Position numbers and translations under genes: made by a program. Shown here one piece after another: positions 1-9,631 of a DNA stretch of 64,000 nucleotides (its first letter is position 1; each line of letters begins with the position of its first letter). Source of the stretch: Lachnospiraceae bacterium MD335. GTDB taxonomy: Bacteria > Bacillota > Clostridia > Lachnospirales > Lachnospiraceae. Below the pieces are notes generated by a model. The model had not been told where the DNA came from and did not search any database. It saw only the letters and a program-made list of their open reading frames with translations. The DNA is taken from assembly GCA_000403335.2 (NCBI GenBank), contig KE159633.1:37407-101406 (forward strand), in the 5' to 3' direction.

Positions 1-11
1 GGGTTATAAAA

Positions 12-341
12 ATGAATTTATTGTTAGCAGAAGCAGGCGATGCTGCGGCGGCAGGTTCGGGAACGGCGAGCATGCTTTCGATGGTTTTGATGATTGCCGT
101 ATGGTTTGTCATTATTTATTTTTTGATGATACGTCCACAGAAGAAGGAGCAGAAAAAAAAGGCTGCTTTGGTGAATTCCGTTGCAGTGGGAGACAGCATT
201 CTTACGACGAGCGGATTTTACGGGATTGTTATTGACGTTACGGATGATGACGTGATTGTGGAGTTTGGAAATAATAAAAACTGCCGTATTCCGATGAAGA
301 AGGCGGCGATTGAGCAGGTTGAGAAACCGGATGCAGAGTAA
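12..341 (+). CDS. yajC: YajC, Sec translocase accessory subunit
   Basis: Small single-span membrane protein that associates with the SecDF part of the protein-export machinery. It is 109 residues, normal for the family. A hydrophobic segment at about residues 20-40 is followed by the family signature RPQKKEQKKK, then a compact soluble domain and an acidic tail. In related genomes yajC usually follows tgt and precedes secD. Here secDF does not follow; a terminator hairpin comes directly after the stop. Upstream context is cut by the window edge, so the start rests on family length. Confidence 0.95.
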   Translation: MNLLLAEAGDAAAAGSGTASMLSMVLMIAVWFVIIYFLMIRPQKKEQKKKAALVNSVAVGDSILTTSGFYGIVIDVTDDDVIVEFGNNKNCRIPMKKAAIEQVEKPDAE

Positions 342-359
342 CTGAATCACTATGAAAAT

Positions 360-396
360 AAGGTGCAGGGTCTTATGACAGTGCACCTTTTCCTAT
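360..396 (+). terminator. Rho-independent terminator after yajC
   Basis: An 8-bp perfect stem (AAGGTGCA 360-367 with TGCACCTT 382-389) is followed by a T-rich stretch. It ends the yajC transcript. Confidence 0.75.
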
Positions 397-416
397 TGTT
401 TTTTCAATGAATTTCC

Positions 417-560
417 TGGTAACAGTTCAGCCCAGGACTTTGCACTTGCTGCAAAGTCCGTGTAACAGAGTAGTGGAAGAGATGCATCAAGCCACGGTAC
501 GTGGCTTTGACACCACGAAGTGGATTTGCATGGCTTGATGCTTGTAACAACTGTTACATT
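417..560. repeat. Nested palindromic element (copy A)
   Basis: Several perfect inverted repeats are nested. An outer stem pairs GTAACAGTT (419-427) with AACTGTTAC (549-557). A 10-bp hairpin pairs GGACTTTGCA (435-444) with TGCAAAGTCC (450-459). An 11-bp stem pairs 484-494 with 531-541 and encloses two small hairpins, CCACG-gta-CGTGG (492-504) and CCAC-gaa-GTGG (513-523). No coding sequence fits. A similar layout recurs at 37146-37255. It may be a structured RNA or a small non-autonomous repeat. Confidence 0.6.
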
Positions 561-727
561 TCCTGAAACAATTTTATGGTTACGGTTGAAATTTTTTGTC
601 GAATGTAATATGATAAAAAATATGTATAATTATTCACTGACTGCGATTTGGGGCAGAATGTCATAAAAAGGAGTCGGATTGAAATAAAAAAAGATTTTTT
701 AATTGGCAAGAATGGGGGATTTATAGA
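561..727 (+). other. AT-rich leader before leuB
   Basis: AT-rich sequence with no gene. A TATAAT-like -10 (TATAATTA, near 625) is present without a convincing -35. No T-box specifier or antiterminator (AGGGTGG..ACCGCG) was found, although branched-chain operons in this group often have one. The leuB ribosome-binding site is a weak GGGGGA. Confidence 0.4.
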
Positions 728-1831
728 ATGAATTTAAATATCGTATGCATACCGGGAGACGGTATCGGTCCGGAAATTGTGGCGGAAGCAAAGAAAGTAC
801 TGGATAAGGTTGCAAAAACATTTCATCACAGTATTACATATCAGGATATTCTTATGGGGGGCGCATCCATTGACGCGTGCGGCAAGCCGCTTACGGATGA
901 GGCAATTGCCGCGGCAAAAGCTGCCGATGCGGTGCTTATGGGTTCTATCGGTGGAAATACCGCAACTTCACCGTGGTATCAGCTGCCGCCTGAGTTAAGA
1001 CCGGAAGCAGGATTGTTAAAGCTCAGGAAGGAATTAAATCTTTTTGCAAATTTAAGACCGGCGTATTTATATGAGGAGCTGAAAGAGGCGTGTCCGCTGC
1101 GGGACGACATTATCGGAAGCGGGTTTGATATGATGATTATGCGTGAGCTTACGGGCGGGCTTTACTTTGGCGAGCGCAGTACGAAAGAGGTCAACGGCGT
1201 GATGACGGCGGTCGATACGCTTACATATACGGAGAATGAAATCAGGCGCATTGCGGTAAAAGGTTTTGACATTGCGATGAAGCGCAGGAAGAAGGTCACA
1301 AGCGTTGATAAGGCAAATGTGCTGGATTCCTCAAGGTTATGGCGCAAGGTCGTGGAGGAGGTCGCCAAGGACTATCCCGAGGTGACGCTGGAGCATATGC
1401 TTGTGGATAACTGTGCAATGCAGCTTGTGAAGGATCCGAAGCAGTTTGATGTGATTTTGACTGAAAATATGTTCGGTGATATTTTGTCCGATGAGGCGAG
1501 CATGGTGACTGGTTCGATCGGAATGCTTTCTTCGGCAAGCTTAAACGACACGAAATTTGGTCTTTATGAGCCGAGCGGCGGTTCGGCGCCGGATATTGCG
1601 GGAAAAGGAATTGCAAATCCGATTGCAACGATTTTGAGTGCGGCGATGATGCTTCGGTATTCGTTTGATTTGGATAAAGAGGCGGCGGCAATTGAGGCGG
1701 CTGTAAAGCAGGTGCTTGAAGAGGGGTACCGCACGATTGACATTATGCCGCAGGAGGAGAGTAAGCGTGCAGCCGTTACGCAAATTGGAACAGTGCAGAT
1801 GGGTGATTTGATTGCGGAGCGGATAGATTGA
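728..1831 (+). CDS. leuB: 3-isopropylmalate dehydrogenase
   Basis: Oxidatively decarboxylates 3-isopropylmalate with NAD+ in leucine synthesis; cytoplasmic. The 367-residue length is typical. The N-terminal GDGIGPE, the [14 protein letters not shown] segment, the SVDKANVL region of the active site and the C-terminal [14 protein letters not shown] nucleotide-binding motif are intact. It is first in the leuB-ilvD-ilvB cluster. leuA and leuCD are not in the window, so leucine synthesis genes must be partly elsewhere. A 47-bp gap to the stop-upstream region of ilvD suggests co-transcription. Confidence 0.97.
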   Translation: MNLNIVCIPGDGIGPEIVAEAKKVLDKVAKTFHHSITYQDILMGGASIDACGKPLTDEAIAAAKAADAVLMGSIGGNTATSPWYQLPPELRPEAGLLKLRKELNLFANLRPAYLYEELKEACPLRDDIIGSGFDMMIMRELTGGLYFGERSTKEVNGVMTAVDTLTYTENEIRRIAVKGFDIAMKRRKKVTSVDKANVLDSSRLWRKVVEEVAKDYPEVTLEHMLVDNCAMQLVKDPKQFDVILTENMFGDILSDEASMVTGSIGMLSSASLNDTKFGLYEPSGGSAPDIAGKGIANPIATILSAAMMLRYSFDLDKEAAAIEAAVKQVLEEGYRTIDIMPQEESKRAAVTQIGTVQMGDLIAERID

Positions 1832-1913
1832 TAAATAAAGGATTCCATTCAACAAAAAGCCTGCGCTTTTCGTTGGCATGAATTCGCAGATGGAGAAAGG
1901 AGTATGTTATAGT

Positions 1914-3587
1914 ATGAGAAGTGATAATGTAAAAAAGGGGATGCAGCAGGCACCCCATAGAAGTCTTTTTAACGCACTTGGATTTACGGAGGAGGAAATG
2001 CAAAAACCGATGGTCGGCATTGTCAGCTCCTACAATGAGATTGTTCCGGGTCACATGAATCTTGATAAAATTGTAAATGCCGTAAAGCTCGGTGTTGCGG
2101 AGGCAGGCGGCGTGCCTGTTGTTTTTCCTGCAATTGCAGTGTGCGACGGAATTGCAATGGGGCATGTCGGCATGAAGTATTCGCTTGTGACAAGGGATTT
2201 GATTGCCGATTCGACAGAGGCAATGGCATTAGCACATCAGTTCGATGCGCTTGTCATGGTGCCAAACTGTGATAAAAATGTTCCTGGTCTTTTGATGGCG
2301 GCAGCGCGAATCAATGTGCCGACGGTATTTGTGTCGGGTGGTCCGATGCTTGCGGGACACGTGAAGGGACAGAAGAGAAGCCTTTCTTCGATGTTTGAGG
2401 CGGTGGGTTCTTATGCGGCAGGAACGATGACGGAGGAGGATGTGTGTGAATTTGAGAACAAGGCATGTCCGACCTGCGGTTCATGCTCCGGCATGTATAC
2501 GGCAAATTCGATGAACTGTCTTACGGAAGCGCTTGGCATGGGCTTACAGGGCAACGGCACAATCCCTGCGGTGTATTCGGAGCGCATCAAGCTTGCAAAG
2601 CATGCGGGAATGGCAGTTATGGAGCTGTTAAAGAAGAACATCTGTCCGCGTGATATTATGACGAAAGATGCCGTCTTAAATGCACTTACTGTAGATATGG
2701 CGCTTGGATGTTCGACAAATTCCATGCTGCATCTGCCAGCGATTGCGCATGAAATCGGCTTTGATTTTGATATTGCGTTTGCAAACGAAATCAGTGCAAA
2801 GACGCCGAATTATTGTCACCTTGCACCGGCAGGTCCGACTTATATGGAGGATTTGAACGAGGCGGGCGGTGTGTATGCCGTGATGAACCAGCTTTCGGAG
2901 CTGGGGCTTTTGAATACGGACTGCATGACGGTTACGGGAAAGACGATTGGAGAGAATATTCAAGGCGTAAGAAATAAAAATCCTGAGGTTATCAGACCAA
3001 ACGATAATCCATATAGTAAAACAGGCGGTCTTGCCGTACTGAAAGGAAATTTGGCTCCGGACGGAAGTGTTGTAAAGCGTTCGGCGGTCGCACCGGAAAT
3101 GCTGGTGCATGAAGGTCCGGCACGCGTGTTTGAGTGTGAGGAGGATGCGATTGAGGCAATCAAGGGCGGAAAGATTGTGGCAGGTGATGTCGTGGTTATC
3201 CGCTATGAGGGTCCCAAGGGCGGTCCGGGTATGCGTGAAATGTTAAATCCGACATCGGCAATCGCAGGCATGGGGCTTGGCTCAACGGTTGCACTGATTA
3301 CGGACGGACGGTTTTCCGGTGCGTCAAGGGGCGCGTCGATTGGTCATGTTTCGCCGGAGGCAGCGGTTTGCGGACCGATTGCATTGGTAGAAGAGGGCGA
3401 TATGATTTCAATTAATATTCCGGATTATTCGCTGAATGTCAAGGTTTCGGACGAGGAGCTTGCAGCGCGCAGGGCGAAATGGCAGCCGAGGGAGCCGAAG
3501 ATTACGACAGGCTATCTTGCAAGATACAGGGAGCTTGTGACAAGCGGCAACAGGGGTGCAATTTTGGAAATCCCGAAAAAGAATTAA
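1914..3587 (+). CDS. ilvD: Dihydroxy-acid dehydratase
   Basis: Iron-sulfur enzyme that dehydrates 2,3-dihydroxy acids to 2-keto acids in valine, isoleucine and leucine synthesis. I choose the ATG at 1914 (557 residues) because AAAGGAG sits 11 bases upstream and the protein then begins MRSDNVKKG as in the family; an in-frame ATG at 1878 would add 12 unlikely residues. Cluster cysteines are visible in PNCDKN and [18 protein letters not shown], and the C-terminal [11 protein letters not shown] motif is intact. It lies between leuB and ilvB, the latter only 26 bp downstream. Confidence 0.97.
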   Translation: MRSDNVKKGMQQAPHRSLFNALGFTEEEMQKPMVGIVSSYNEIVPGHMNLDKIVNAVKLGVAEAGGVPVVFPAIAVCDGIAMGHVGMKYSLVTRDLIADSTEAMALAHQFDALVMVPNCDKNVPGLLMAAARINVPTVFVSGGPMLAGHVKGQKRSLSSMFEAVGSYAAGTMTEEDVCEFENKACPTCGSCSGMYTANSMNCLTEALGMGLQGNGTIPAVYSERIKLAKHAGMAVMELLKKNICPRDIMTKDAVLNALTVDMALGCSTNSMLHLPAIAHEIGFDFDIAFANEISAKTPNYCHLAPAGPTYMEDLNEAGGVYAVMNQLSELGLLNTDCMTVTGKTIGENIQGVRNKNPEVIRPNDNPYSKTGGLAVLKGNLAPDGSVVKRSAVAPEMLVHEGPARVFECEEDAIEAIKGGKIVAGDVVVIRYEGPKGGPGMREMLNPTSAIAGMGLGSTVALITDGRFSGASRGASIGHVSPEAAVCGPIALVEEGDMISINIPDYSLNVKVSDEELAARRAKWQPREPKITTGYLARYRELVTSGNRGAILEIPKKN

Positions 3588-3613
3588 TTGTTGGACAAAA
3601 AGGAGAATGATAA

Positions 3614-5293
3614 ATGCAGTTGACAGGTTCACAGATTGTAATTGAATGTCTGAAGGAGCAGGGGGTAGATACCGTATTTGGGTATCCGGGCGGTTCGATT
3701 TTAAATATTTACGATGAATTATATAAACATAGCGACGAGATTAAGCATATTCTGACTTCCCACGAGCAGGGCGCGTCCCATGCCGCCGACGGCTATGCGC
3801 GGGCGACGGGCAAGGTTGGCGTGTGCTTTGCAACAAGCGGTCCGGGCGCTACGAATTTGGTGACTGGTATTGCTACGGCATACATGGATTCCGTGCCGAT
3901 GGTTGCGATTACCGCAAACGTGACTTTGCCGCTGCTTGGCAAGGACTCGTTTCAGGAGGTTGACATTGCGGGCGTGACCATGCCGATTACAAAGCATGGC
4001 TATATTGTTAAAGATGTAACAAAGCTTGCCGATACTATCCGGGAGGCATTCCAAATTGCAAAATCAGGAAGACCCGGTCCGGTGCTGGTGGACATTACAA
4101 AAGACGCGACGGCAAATAAGTGCGAGTTTACTCCGGTAAAGCCGGAAACTCCCGCATTGAAAAATGCGTATAGCGAGCAGGACATTGACGTGGCGTTGGA
4201 GCTGATTAAAAATGCAAAGAAACCGTATATTTATCTTGGCGGCGGCGCGGTTATTTCGAATGCGTCGAGAGAGGTAAAGGAATTTGCGGAGAAAATTCAG
4301 GCTCCGGTCTGCGATACGCTGATGGCAAAGGGTGCATTTGACGCAAGGAGTGCGATGTATACCGGAATGATTGGTATGCACGGCACAAAAACCTCAAATT
4401 ATGGCGTCAGCCAGTGTGATTTGCTGATTGCGCTTGGCGCGCGGTTTTCTGACCGTGTCATCGGTAATCCAAAGAAGTTTGCGGAGAATGCGAAAATCTT
4501 GCAGATTGATATTGACGCGGCGGAGGTCAACAAAAACATTAAGACGGACGCAGCGGTCATCGGTGATTTAAAGACGGTATTAAAGGAGCTCAACAGTAAG
4601 TTAGAGCAGCAAAACCATGACGCCTGGATTGCACAGATTCAGGATATGAAAGCAAAGTATCCGTTAAAATATGAGTCCGATAAGCTGACTTGCCCGTATG
4701 TGATTGAGGAGCTTGACCGCATTACGAAGGGTGAGGCGATTATCTCGACGGACGTTGGACAGCATCAGATGTGGGCGGCACAGTTTTATCAGTACACGCA
4801 GCCGCGCACTTTCCTTTCTTCGGGCGGACTTGGAACAATGGGTTACGGGCTTGGCGCATGTATCGGTGCGAAGGTTGGAAAGCCTGAAAAAATCTGCGTT
4901 AATATCGCGGGTGACGGCTGTTTTCGAATGAATATGAACGAGCTTGCGACGGCAAGCAGATATAATATTCCGATTATTCAGATAGTGATTAACAATCATG
5001 TGCTTGGCATGGTGAGACAGTGGCAGACGCTGTTTTATGAAAAACGGTATTCGCAGACGGTGCTGACGGATAAGGTTGATTTTGTGAAGGTTTCGGAGGG
5101 ACTTGGCTGCGAGGCAATCCGCGTGACGACGCGCGAGGAGGTTGCGCCTGCGATTGAGAAGGCGATTGCGCTGCAAAAGCCGGTTGTGATTGAGTGCGTG
5201 ATTGAGGAGGACGACAAGGTATTTCCGATGGTTCCGGCAGGAGCGCCAATCAGTGACGCCTTTGATGCAGACGATTTGAACAGCAGACAATAA
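3614..5293 (+). CDS. ilvB: Acetolactate synthase, catalytic subunit
   Basis: Thiamine-diphosphate enzyme that condenses pyruvate units to acetolactate, the first common step of branched-chain amino acid synthesis. At 559 residues it has the three expected domains: an N-terminal PYR domain with the catalytic-glutamate region SHEQGASHAADGYAR, a central FAD-binding-like domain, and a C-terminal PP domain with GDGCFRMNMNELATASR. The AAAGGAG ribosome-binding site is good. There is no ilvN regulatory subunit and no ilvC beside it. Feedback control through IlvN must therefore come from elsewhere, or this enzyme works without it. Confidence 0.95.
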   Translation: MQLTGSQIVIECLKEQGVDTVFGYPGGSILNIYDELYKHSDEIKHILTSHEQGASHAADGYARATGKVGVCFATSGPGATNLVTGIATAYMDSVPMVAITANVTLPLLGKDSFQEVDIAGVTMPITKHGYIVKDVTKLADTIREAFQIAKSGRPGPVLVDITKDATANKCEFTPVKPETPALKNAYSEQDIDVALELIKNAKKPYIYLGGGAVISNASREVKEFAEKIQAPVCDTLMAKGAFDARSAMYTGMIGMHGTKTSNYGVSQCDLLIALGARFSDRVIGNPKKFAENAKILQIDIDAAEVNKNIKTDAAVIGDLKTVLKELNSKLEQQNHDAWIAQIQDMKAKYPLKYESDKLTCPYVIEELDRITKGEAIISTDVGQHQMWAAQFYQYTQPRTFLSSGGLGTMGYGLGACIGAKVGKPEKICVNIAGDGCFRMNMNELATASRYNIPIIQIVINNHVLGMVRQWQTLFYEKRYSQTVLTDKVDFVKVSEGLGCEAIRVTTREEVAPAIEKAIALQKPVVIECVIEEDDKVFPMVPAGAPISDAFDADDLNSRQ

Positions 5294-5306
5294 TATATAA
5301 AATAAC

Positions 5307-6728
5307 ATGAAAAAAATACTGATTCGATTATTTGGTACAATGCTTGTGACGGCTGCGCTTTTGGCGGCGGCTGTCACTGCGCTGAATGAACTTTACTATA
5401 AAAATGTATTTCCGATGGGGGTATGGATTAACGGGATTTACTGTACCGGAATGACGCCGCAGGAGGTGACGGCACGGCTGGACGGCGCCGCAGAGGGTGA
5501 TTCTAAAAGCGTCAACATACATACCCTTGATGGTTTGGTACATACGGTACAACTGGATGCGTATGGGGTGAGCGCTTCGTACGCGCCTGCCGTGGAGAAC
5601 ATTTATCATCAGAACAGGGGCTATTCGTGGCTTGCACATTTTGCACAGAGCGGCGTTTATCAGATTGTGCCCGAATACAGTTATGACCTGGCGCTGATGA
5701 AAGAAAAGCTCGGTGAACTGGATTGGCTCAATGACAGGCTTTACAATCCTGAAAATTCCGTTTCCATTGTAAAGAGTGCGGCGGCAGGATATATTCTTGT
5801 GGATGAAACAAGGGATTTACTTTTGAAAGAGAATGCGGTAGAATTGATTTGCGAAGGGATTGTTAATGAATTAACAGATATAGACCTTTCGGCAGATGAG
5901 AACAAAAAGCACTGTTATCAATCCATACCATATACGGACGAAATGAAGGATACGCTTGCAAAATGGGAGGGTGTCCGGGATTTTCAGGGTTTTCAAATGA
6001 CGTATTTGTTTGGAGACCGGCAGGAGATTATTGACGAGAATGTGGTATGTGACTGGATGGCGCTTGACGGGAACGGGGACATTGTATTTGACGAGGACAA
6101 TAAGCCGGTGCTTGATCCGTCCCTGATACAAGAATACGTAGAATATTTGTCCATGACGTATGATACGGTAGGCGTGGAACGGGAGTTTTTGGCAACTAGC
6201 GGAAAGCGTGTAACCGTTGCGGGAGGCAGTTACGGAAATGCCATTGATACCAAAGAGGAGTATGCGTTTTTATTAAATGCTTTTCTGAACGGTGAGAGCG
6301 GCACAAGAGTGCCTGCGTACCGGTCAGAGGTATGGGAAAAGGGCGCGGACGATATTGGAGACACGTATGTTGAGGTGGATATGGGCGCGCAGCATATGTA
6401 TTACTACAAGGACGGAGAGATTGTGATTGATACGCCTGTTGTGACGGGAAACCGTTCCAGAGGCTGGGATACGCCGGCGAAAGTGTGCTATGTTTATTTT
6501 AAACAGCAAAACAGGGTGCTGCGGGGCAGAAATTACGCGACGCCCGTAAAATACTGGATGGCGGTTGACGGCAATATCGGTATTCATGATGCAACATGGC
6601 GCAAGGAGTTTGGCGGGGACATTTATCTGACGGACGGTTCCCACGGCTGTATTAATACGCCGCTTGAGATTATGAGCGAGATGTATGAGGTCGTGGAAAA
6701 AGGGACGCCTGTGATTTTGTTTTATTAA
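5307..6728 (+). CDS. Membrane-anchored L,D-transpeptidase (YkuD)
   Basis: Predicted to form 3-3 cross-links in, or attach proteins to, cell-wall peptidoglycan outside the membrane. The 473 residues comprise an N-terminal signal anchor (about 7-27), a long extracellular region resembling the peptidoglycan-binding module often fused to YkuD domains, and a C-terminal YkuD domain with the catalytic SHGCIN motif (His446, Cys448). It starts 13 bp after ilvB, yet no Shine-Dalgarno sequence precedes the ATG (the preceding bases are AT-rich), so translation may depend on coupling or be weak. Function is inferred from the domain; the exact substrate is unknown. Confidence 0.9.
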   Translation: MKKILIRLFGTMLVTAALLAAAVTALNELYYKNVFPMGVWINGIYCTGMTPQEVTARLDGAAEGDSKSVNIHTLDGLVHTVQLDAYGVSASYAPAVENIYHQNRGYSWLAHFAQSGVYQIVPEYSYDLALMKEKLGELDWLNDRLYNPENSVSIVKSAAAGYILVDETRDLLLKENAVELICEGIVNELTDIDLSADENKKHCYQSIPYTDEMKDTLAKWEGVRDFQGFQMTYLFGDRQEIIDENVVCDWMALDGNGDIVFDEDNKPVLDPSLIQEYVEYLSMTYDTVGVEREFLATSGKRVTVAGGSYGNAIDTKEEYAFLLNAFLNGESGTRVPAYRSEVWEKGADDIGDTYVEVDMGAQHMYYYKDGEIVIDTPVVTGNRSRGWDTPAKVCYVYFKQQNRVLRGRNYATPVKYWMAVDGNIGIHDATWRKEFGGDIYLTDGSHGCINTPLEIMSEMYEVVEKGTPVILFY

Positions 6729-6905
6729 TTATTGGAAATAATCATAATTATGAAGGAACTGAATAGTTACAAATATTCAACATACATATGTTGTATATAG
6801 AGAAACGGGGAGTTTCCCCCAATTTAATGAGAAATCAGGAGGAAAATTCCTCTGCTCCTGTAGGGACAGTCGCATTTTTCTTCGAAAAACAAGGAGGAAT
6901 TAAAA
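6729..6905 (+). other. Hairpin-rich serC leader
   Basis: A 177-bp gap holding several short hairpins: CAACATA..TATGTTG near 6778-6793, GGGGA-GTT-TCCCC near 6808-6820, a CAGGAG..CTCCTG stem near 6837-6861 that includes a GGAGG string, and TTTTTC-TTC-GAAAAA near 6875-6889. The real ribosome-binding site AAGGAGG follows at about 6891. No T-box or known riboswitch motif was recognised. Confidence 0.45.
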
Positions 6906-7985
6906 GTGGCAAGAGTGTATAACTTTTCAGCAGGTCCGGCAGTTTTACCTGAAGAAGTTTTAAAAGAAGCTGCAGACGAGATGTTAGATTACAGAGGAAC
7001 CGGAATGTCGGTCATGGAAATGAGCCATCGTTCAAAGGCGTACGATACGATTATCAAGGAGGCAGAGGCGGATTTAAGAGAGCTGATGAATATTCCAAAC
7101 AATTACAAGGTTTTGTTTTTACAGGGCGGGGCGAGCCAGCAGTTTGCGATGATACCGATGAATTTGATGAAAAACGGTGTGGCGGACTATATTGTGACAG
7201 GTCAGTGGGCAAAGAAGGCATATCAGGAAGCCTGCATGTATGGTAAGGCAAACAAGATTGCTTCCAGTGAGGATCAGACATTCTCATACATACCGGACTG
7301 TTCGGATTTACCGATTTCCGAGGACGCGGATTATGTTTATATCTGTGAAAACAATACGATTTATGGAACGAAGTTTAAGACGCTTCCTAACACAAAGGGA
7401 AAGACGCTTGTAGCGGATGTTTCCTCATGCTTTTTGTCAGAGCCTGTTGACGTGACGAAGTACGGCGTAATTTACGGCGGCGTTCAGAAGAATATCGGTC
7501 CTGCCGGCGTGGTGATTGTAATCATCAGAGAAGATTTAATTACGGACGACGTGCTTGCAGGTACGCCGACCATGCTCAAGTATAAGACACATGCGGACAA
7601 TGATTCGCTGTACAATACACCGCCTGCGTATGGTATTTATATCTGCGGCAAGGTATTCAAGTGGCTCAAGAAAATGGGCGGGCTTGAGAAGATGAAGGAA
7701 TACAACGAGAAGAAGGCTAAGATTTTATATGATTTTTTGGACGAGAGCAAACTCTTTAAGGGTACGGTGAGAAAAGAAGACCGTTCGCTGATGAATGTAC
7801 CGTTTGTTACGGGTAATGAGGAGCTTGACGCGAAGTTTGTAAAAGAGGCGAAAGAGGCAGGCTTTGAGAACCTGAAAGGGCACAGAACCGTTGGCGGTAT
7901 GAGAGCAAGCATTTACAATGCAATGCCGATTGAGGGTGTGGAGAAGCTTGTGGCATTTATGAAAAAATTTGAGGAGTCAATGTGA
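6906..7985 (+). CDS. serC: Phosphoserine aminotransferase (GTG start)
   Basis: PLP enzyme that transaminates 3-phosphohydroxypyruvate to phosphoserine. The 359-residue length is typical. The N-terminal YNFSAGPAVLP signature, the GGASQQFAM phosphate-binding loop and the PLP lysine (Lys195 in YGGVQKNIGPAG) are intact. The start codon is GTG, placed 8 bases after AAGGAGG; no in-frame ATG gives the conserved N terminus. It is followed by serA, so the pair covers two successive steps of serine synthesis. serB is not in the window. Confidence 0.97.
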   Translation: MARVYNFSAGPAVLPEEVLKEAADEMLDYRGTGMSVMEMSHRSKAYDTIIKEAEADLRELMNIPNNYKVLFLQGGASQQFAMIPMNLMKNGVADYIVTGQWAKKAYQEACMYGKANKIASSEDQTFSYIPDCSDLPISEDADYVYICENNTIYGTKFKTLPNTKGKTLVADVSSCFLSEPVDVTKYGVIYGGVQKNIGPAGVVIVIIREDLITDDVLAGTPTMLKYKTHADNDSLYNTPPAYGIYICGKVFKWLKKMGGLEKMKEYNEKKAKILYDFLDESKLFKGTVRKEDRSLMNVPFVTGNEELDAKFVKEAKEAGFENLKGHRTVGGMRASIYNAMPIEGVEKLVAFMKKFEESM

Positions 7986-8032
7986 AAAATAAATTTTTCA
8001 CATTGCAAATTTGAGCAGAGGCTCAAATTTGT
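7979..8032. repeat. Double-hairpin element, serC-serA gap
   Basis: Hairpin 1 is a 12-bp perfect palindrome (AATGTGAAAAAT 7979-7990 with ATTTTTCACATT 7993-8004) that overlaps the serC stop. Hairpin 2 pairs CAAATTTGAGC with GCTCAAATTTG (about 8005-8030). The serA ribosome-binding site follows at once. Similar two-hairpin leaders occur at 58689-58747 and 60181-60232. Confidence 0.6.
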
Positions 8033-8060
8033 GAATTGAGAAAGGAGCAAGGGTGTTAAA

Positions 8061-9224
8061 ATGTATCAGTATCATTGTCTGAATCCGATTTCAAATATCG
8101 GTTTATCAAGATTTACGGAAGAGTATCAGAAAACGGACAGCATGGAGGATGCGGAGGGCGTGCTTGTAAGAAGCGCGGCAATGCATGATTTGGAGCTGCC
8201 AAAGAAGCTGCTTGCGGTGGCAAGGGCCGGTGCGGGAACAAACAATATTCCGCTTGAGAAGTGTGCCGAGCAGGGGATTGTGGTATTTAACACGCCGGGC
8301 GCAAACGCAAACGGCGTCAAGGAGCTTGTGCTTGCAGGTATGCTGCTCGCATCAAGAGACGTGGTTGGCGGTATTGACTGGGTGAAGGCGAATGCCGATG
8401 TAGAGACCGTCGGCAAGGACGCGGAGAAGGCAAAGAAGAATTTTGCAGGTACGGAAATTTACGGAAAAAGGCTTGGTATCATCGGACTTGGCGCAATCGG
8501 TATCCGCGTGGCAAATGCGGCGGTAGCGCTTGGCATGGAAGTATACGGATATGACCCGTATCTTTCGGTGGATGCGGCGCTTAAATTGACCAGGGAAGTC
8601 AAACATGTAAAAAATGTAGATGATATTTATACGGACTGCGACTACATTACAGTGCATGTGCCTCTTATAGACGCTACAAAGGGCATGATTGACGCTGCGG
8701 CAATCGAGAAGATGAAAGAGGGCGTGATTGTCTTAAATTTTGCGAGAGACCAGCTTGTAAATGAAAAGGATATGGTTGCCGCCCTGGAGGCAGGCAAGGT
8801 AAGAAAGTATGTTTCTGATTTCCCGAACCCGACAACGGCGGGAACAAAGGGTTGTATTGTGATTCCGCACCTTGGCGCTTCGACGGAGGAGTCGGAGGAC
8901 AATTGTGCCATGATGGCAGTGGATGAGCTGATGGATTACCTTGAGAACGGTAATATCAGAAACAGTGTGAATTATCCTGCATGCAATATGGGTGTGTGCT
9001 CGAATGTGGGCAGGATTGCGGTTCTGCATAAGAATATCGCAAACATGATTACGCAGTTTACGGCGGCGTTTGGCGAGGCTGGCATTAATATCAGCGATAT
9101 GACGAATAAGTCAAGAGGCGAGTATGCGTATACGCTGATGGATATTGCGGCAGCGGCAGATGAGAAGATTCTTGCACGGCTCAACAGCATTGAAGGTGTG
9201 TTCCGTGTACGGGTTGTAAAATAA
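8061..9224 (+). CDS. serA: D-3-phosphoglycerate dehydrogenase
   Basis: NAD-dependent enzyme for the first step of serine synthesis, 3-phosphoglycerate to 3-phosphohydroxypyruvate. At 387 residues it has the split catalytic domain, a Rossmann core with GLGAIGIRVANAA, the catalytic NFARDQLV arginine, and the PHLGASTEESEDN segment with the catalytic histidine. A short C-terminal ACT-like domain (about 320-387) could bind serine for feedback inhibition. It pairs with serC upstream. The ATG at 8061 is preceded by GAAAGGAG with a rather long gap. Confidence 0.96.
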   Translation: MYQYHCLNPISNIGLSRFTEEYQKTDSMEDAEGVLVRSAAMHDLELPKKLLAVARAGAGTNNIPLEKCAEQGIVVFNTPGANANGVKELVLAGMLLASRDVVGGIDWVKANADVETVGKDAEKAKKNFAGTEIYGKRLGIIGLGAIGIRVANAAVALGMEVYGYDPYLSVDAALKLTREVKHVKNVDDIYTDCDYITVHVPLIDATKGMIDAAAIEKMKEGVIVLNFARDQLVNEKDMVAALEAGKVRKYVSDFPNPTTAGTKGCIVIPHLGASTEESEDNCAMMAVDELMDYLENGNIRNSVNYPACNMGVCSNVGRIAVLHKNIANMITQFTAAFGEAGINISDMTNKSRGEYAYTLMDIAAAADEKILARLNSIEGVFRVRVVK

Positions 9225-9631
9225 TCAGAATGTATGGAATATGAGTATTGCGTTTTTAGGTCTTGAAATTTGCGTTATTTCTTTTGCTTAAAACGGGAAC
9301 AGAACCTCATGCAGTATTTCCTGTTGGAGGCGTTGTGCTTATATATTTTTAAGCTGACGCAGGGTTTGGAACTGATTGTAGACCGATACAGGAAAAAAGG
9401 GGATATGTTGCCCTTATTTTGGACGTAAGTGTAGTTGTTAGAGAGTAATTAACTCTGACATCTGCACTTATTTTATTATAATAAGGGGAGTAATTGGTCT
9501 GCCGTTACTCTTCTACCACTTAATCCATAAATTTATCTGTCATCTTTTGTCCTTCTGATTTGATATATGAAAATATTTCATTTTAATATTATAAAGTCAA
9601 ACGATTCTTTCTTTTTTAGGTTGTATATTCT
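9225..9631. other. Intergenic region, no gene seen
   Basis: About 400 bp that becomes increasingly AT-rich to the right. Translation in all frames gives only short broken stretches, for example an open fragment near 9365-9425, so it may hold decayed coding sequence, but I recognise no family. A weak hairpin (AGAGT..ACTCT, about 9441-9455) is the only palindrome noted. It marks the switch from housekeeping genes to the accessory surface locus. Confidence 0.4.

Noticed and set aside
561..727. T-box or leucine riboswitch before leuB
   Set aside because: No specifier loop or conserved AGGGTGG..ACCGCG antiterminator sequence was found.
4664..5377. Minus-strand open frame of 237 codons opposite ilvB
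   Set aside because: It is a shadow of a conserved enzyme gene, rich in Arg, His and Leu with no recognisable domain.
9225..9631. Decayed gene after serA
   Set aside because: Short open stretches exist, but no frame gives a recognisable protein fragment.
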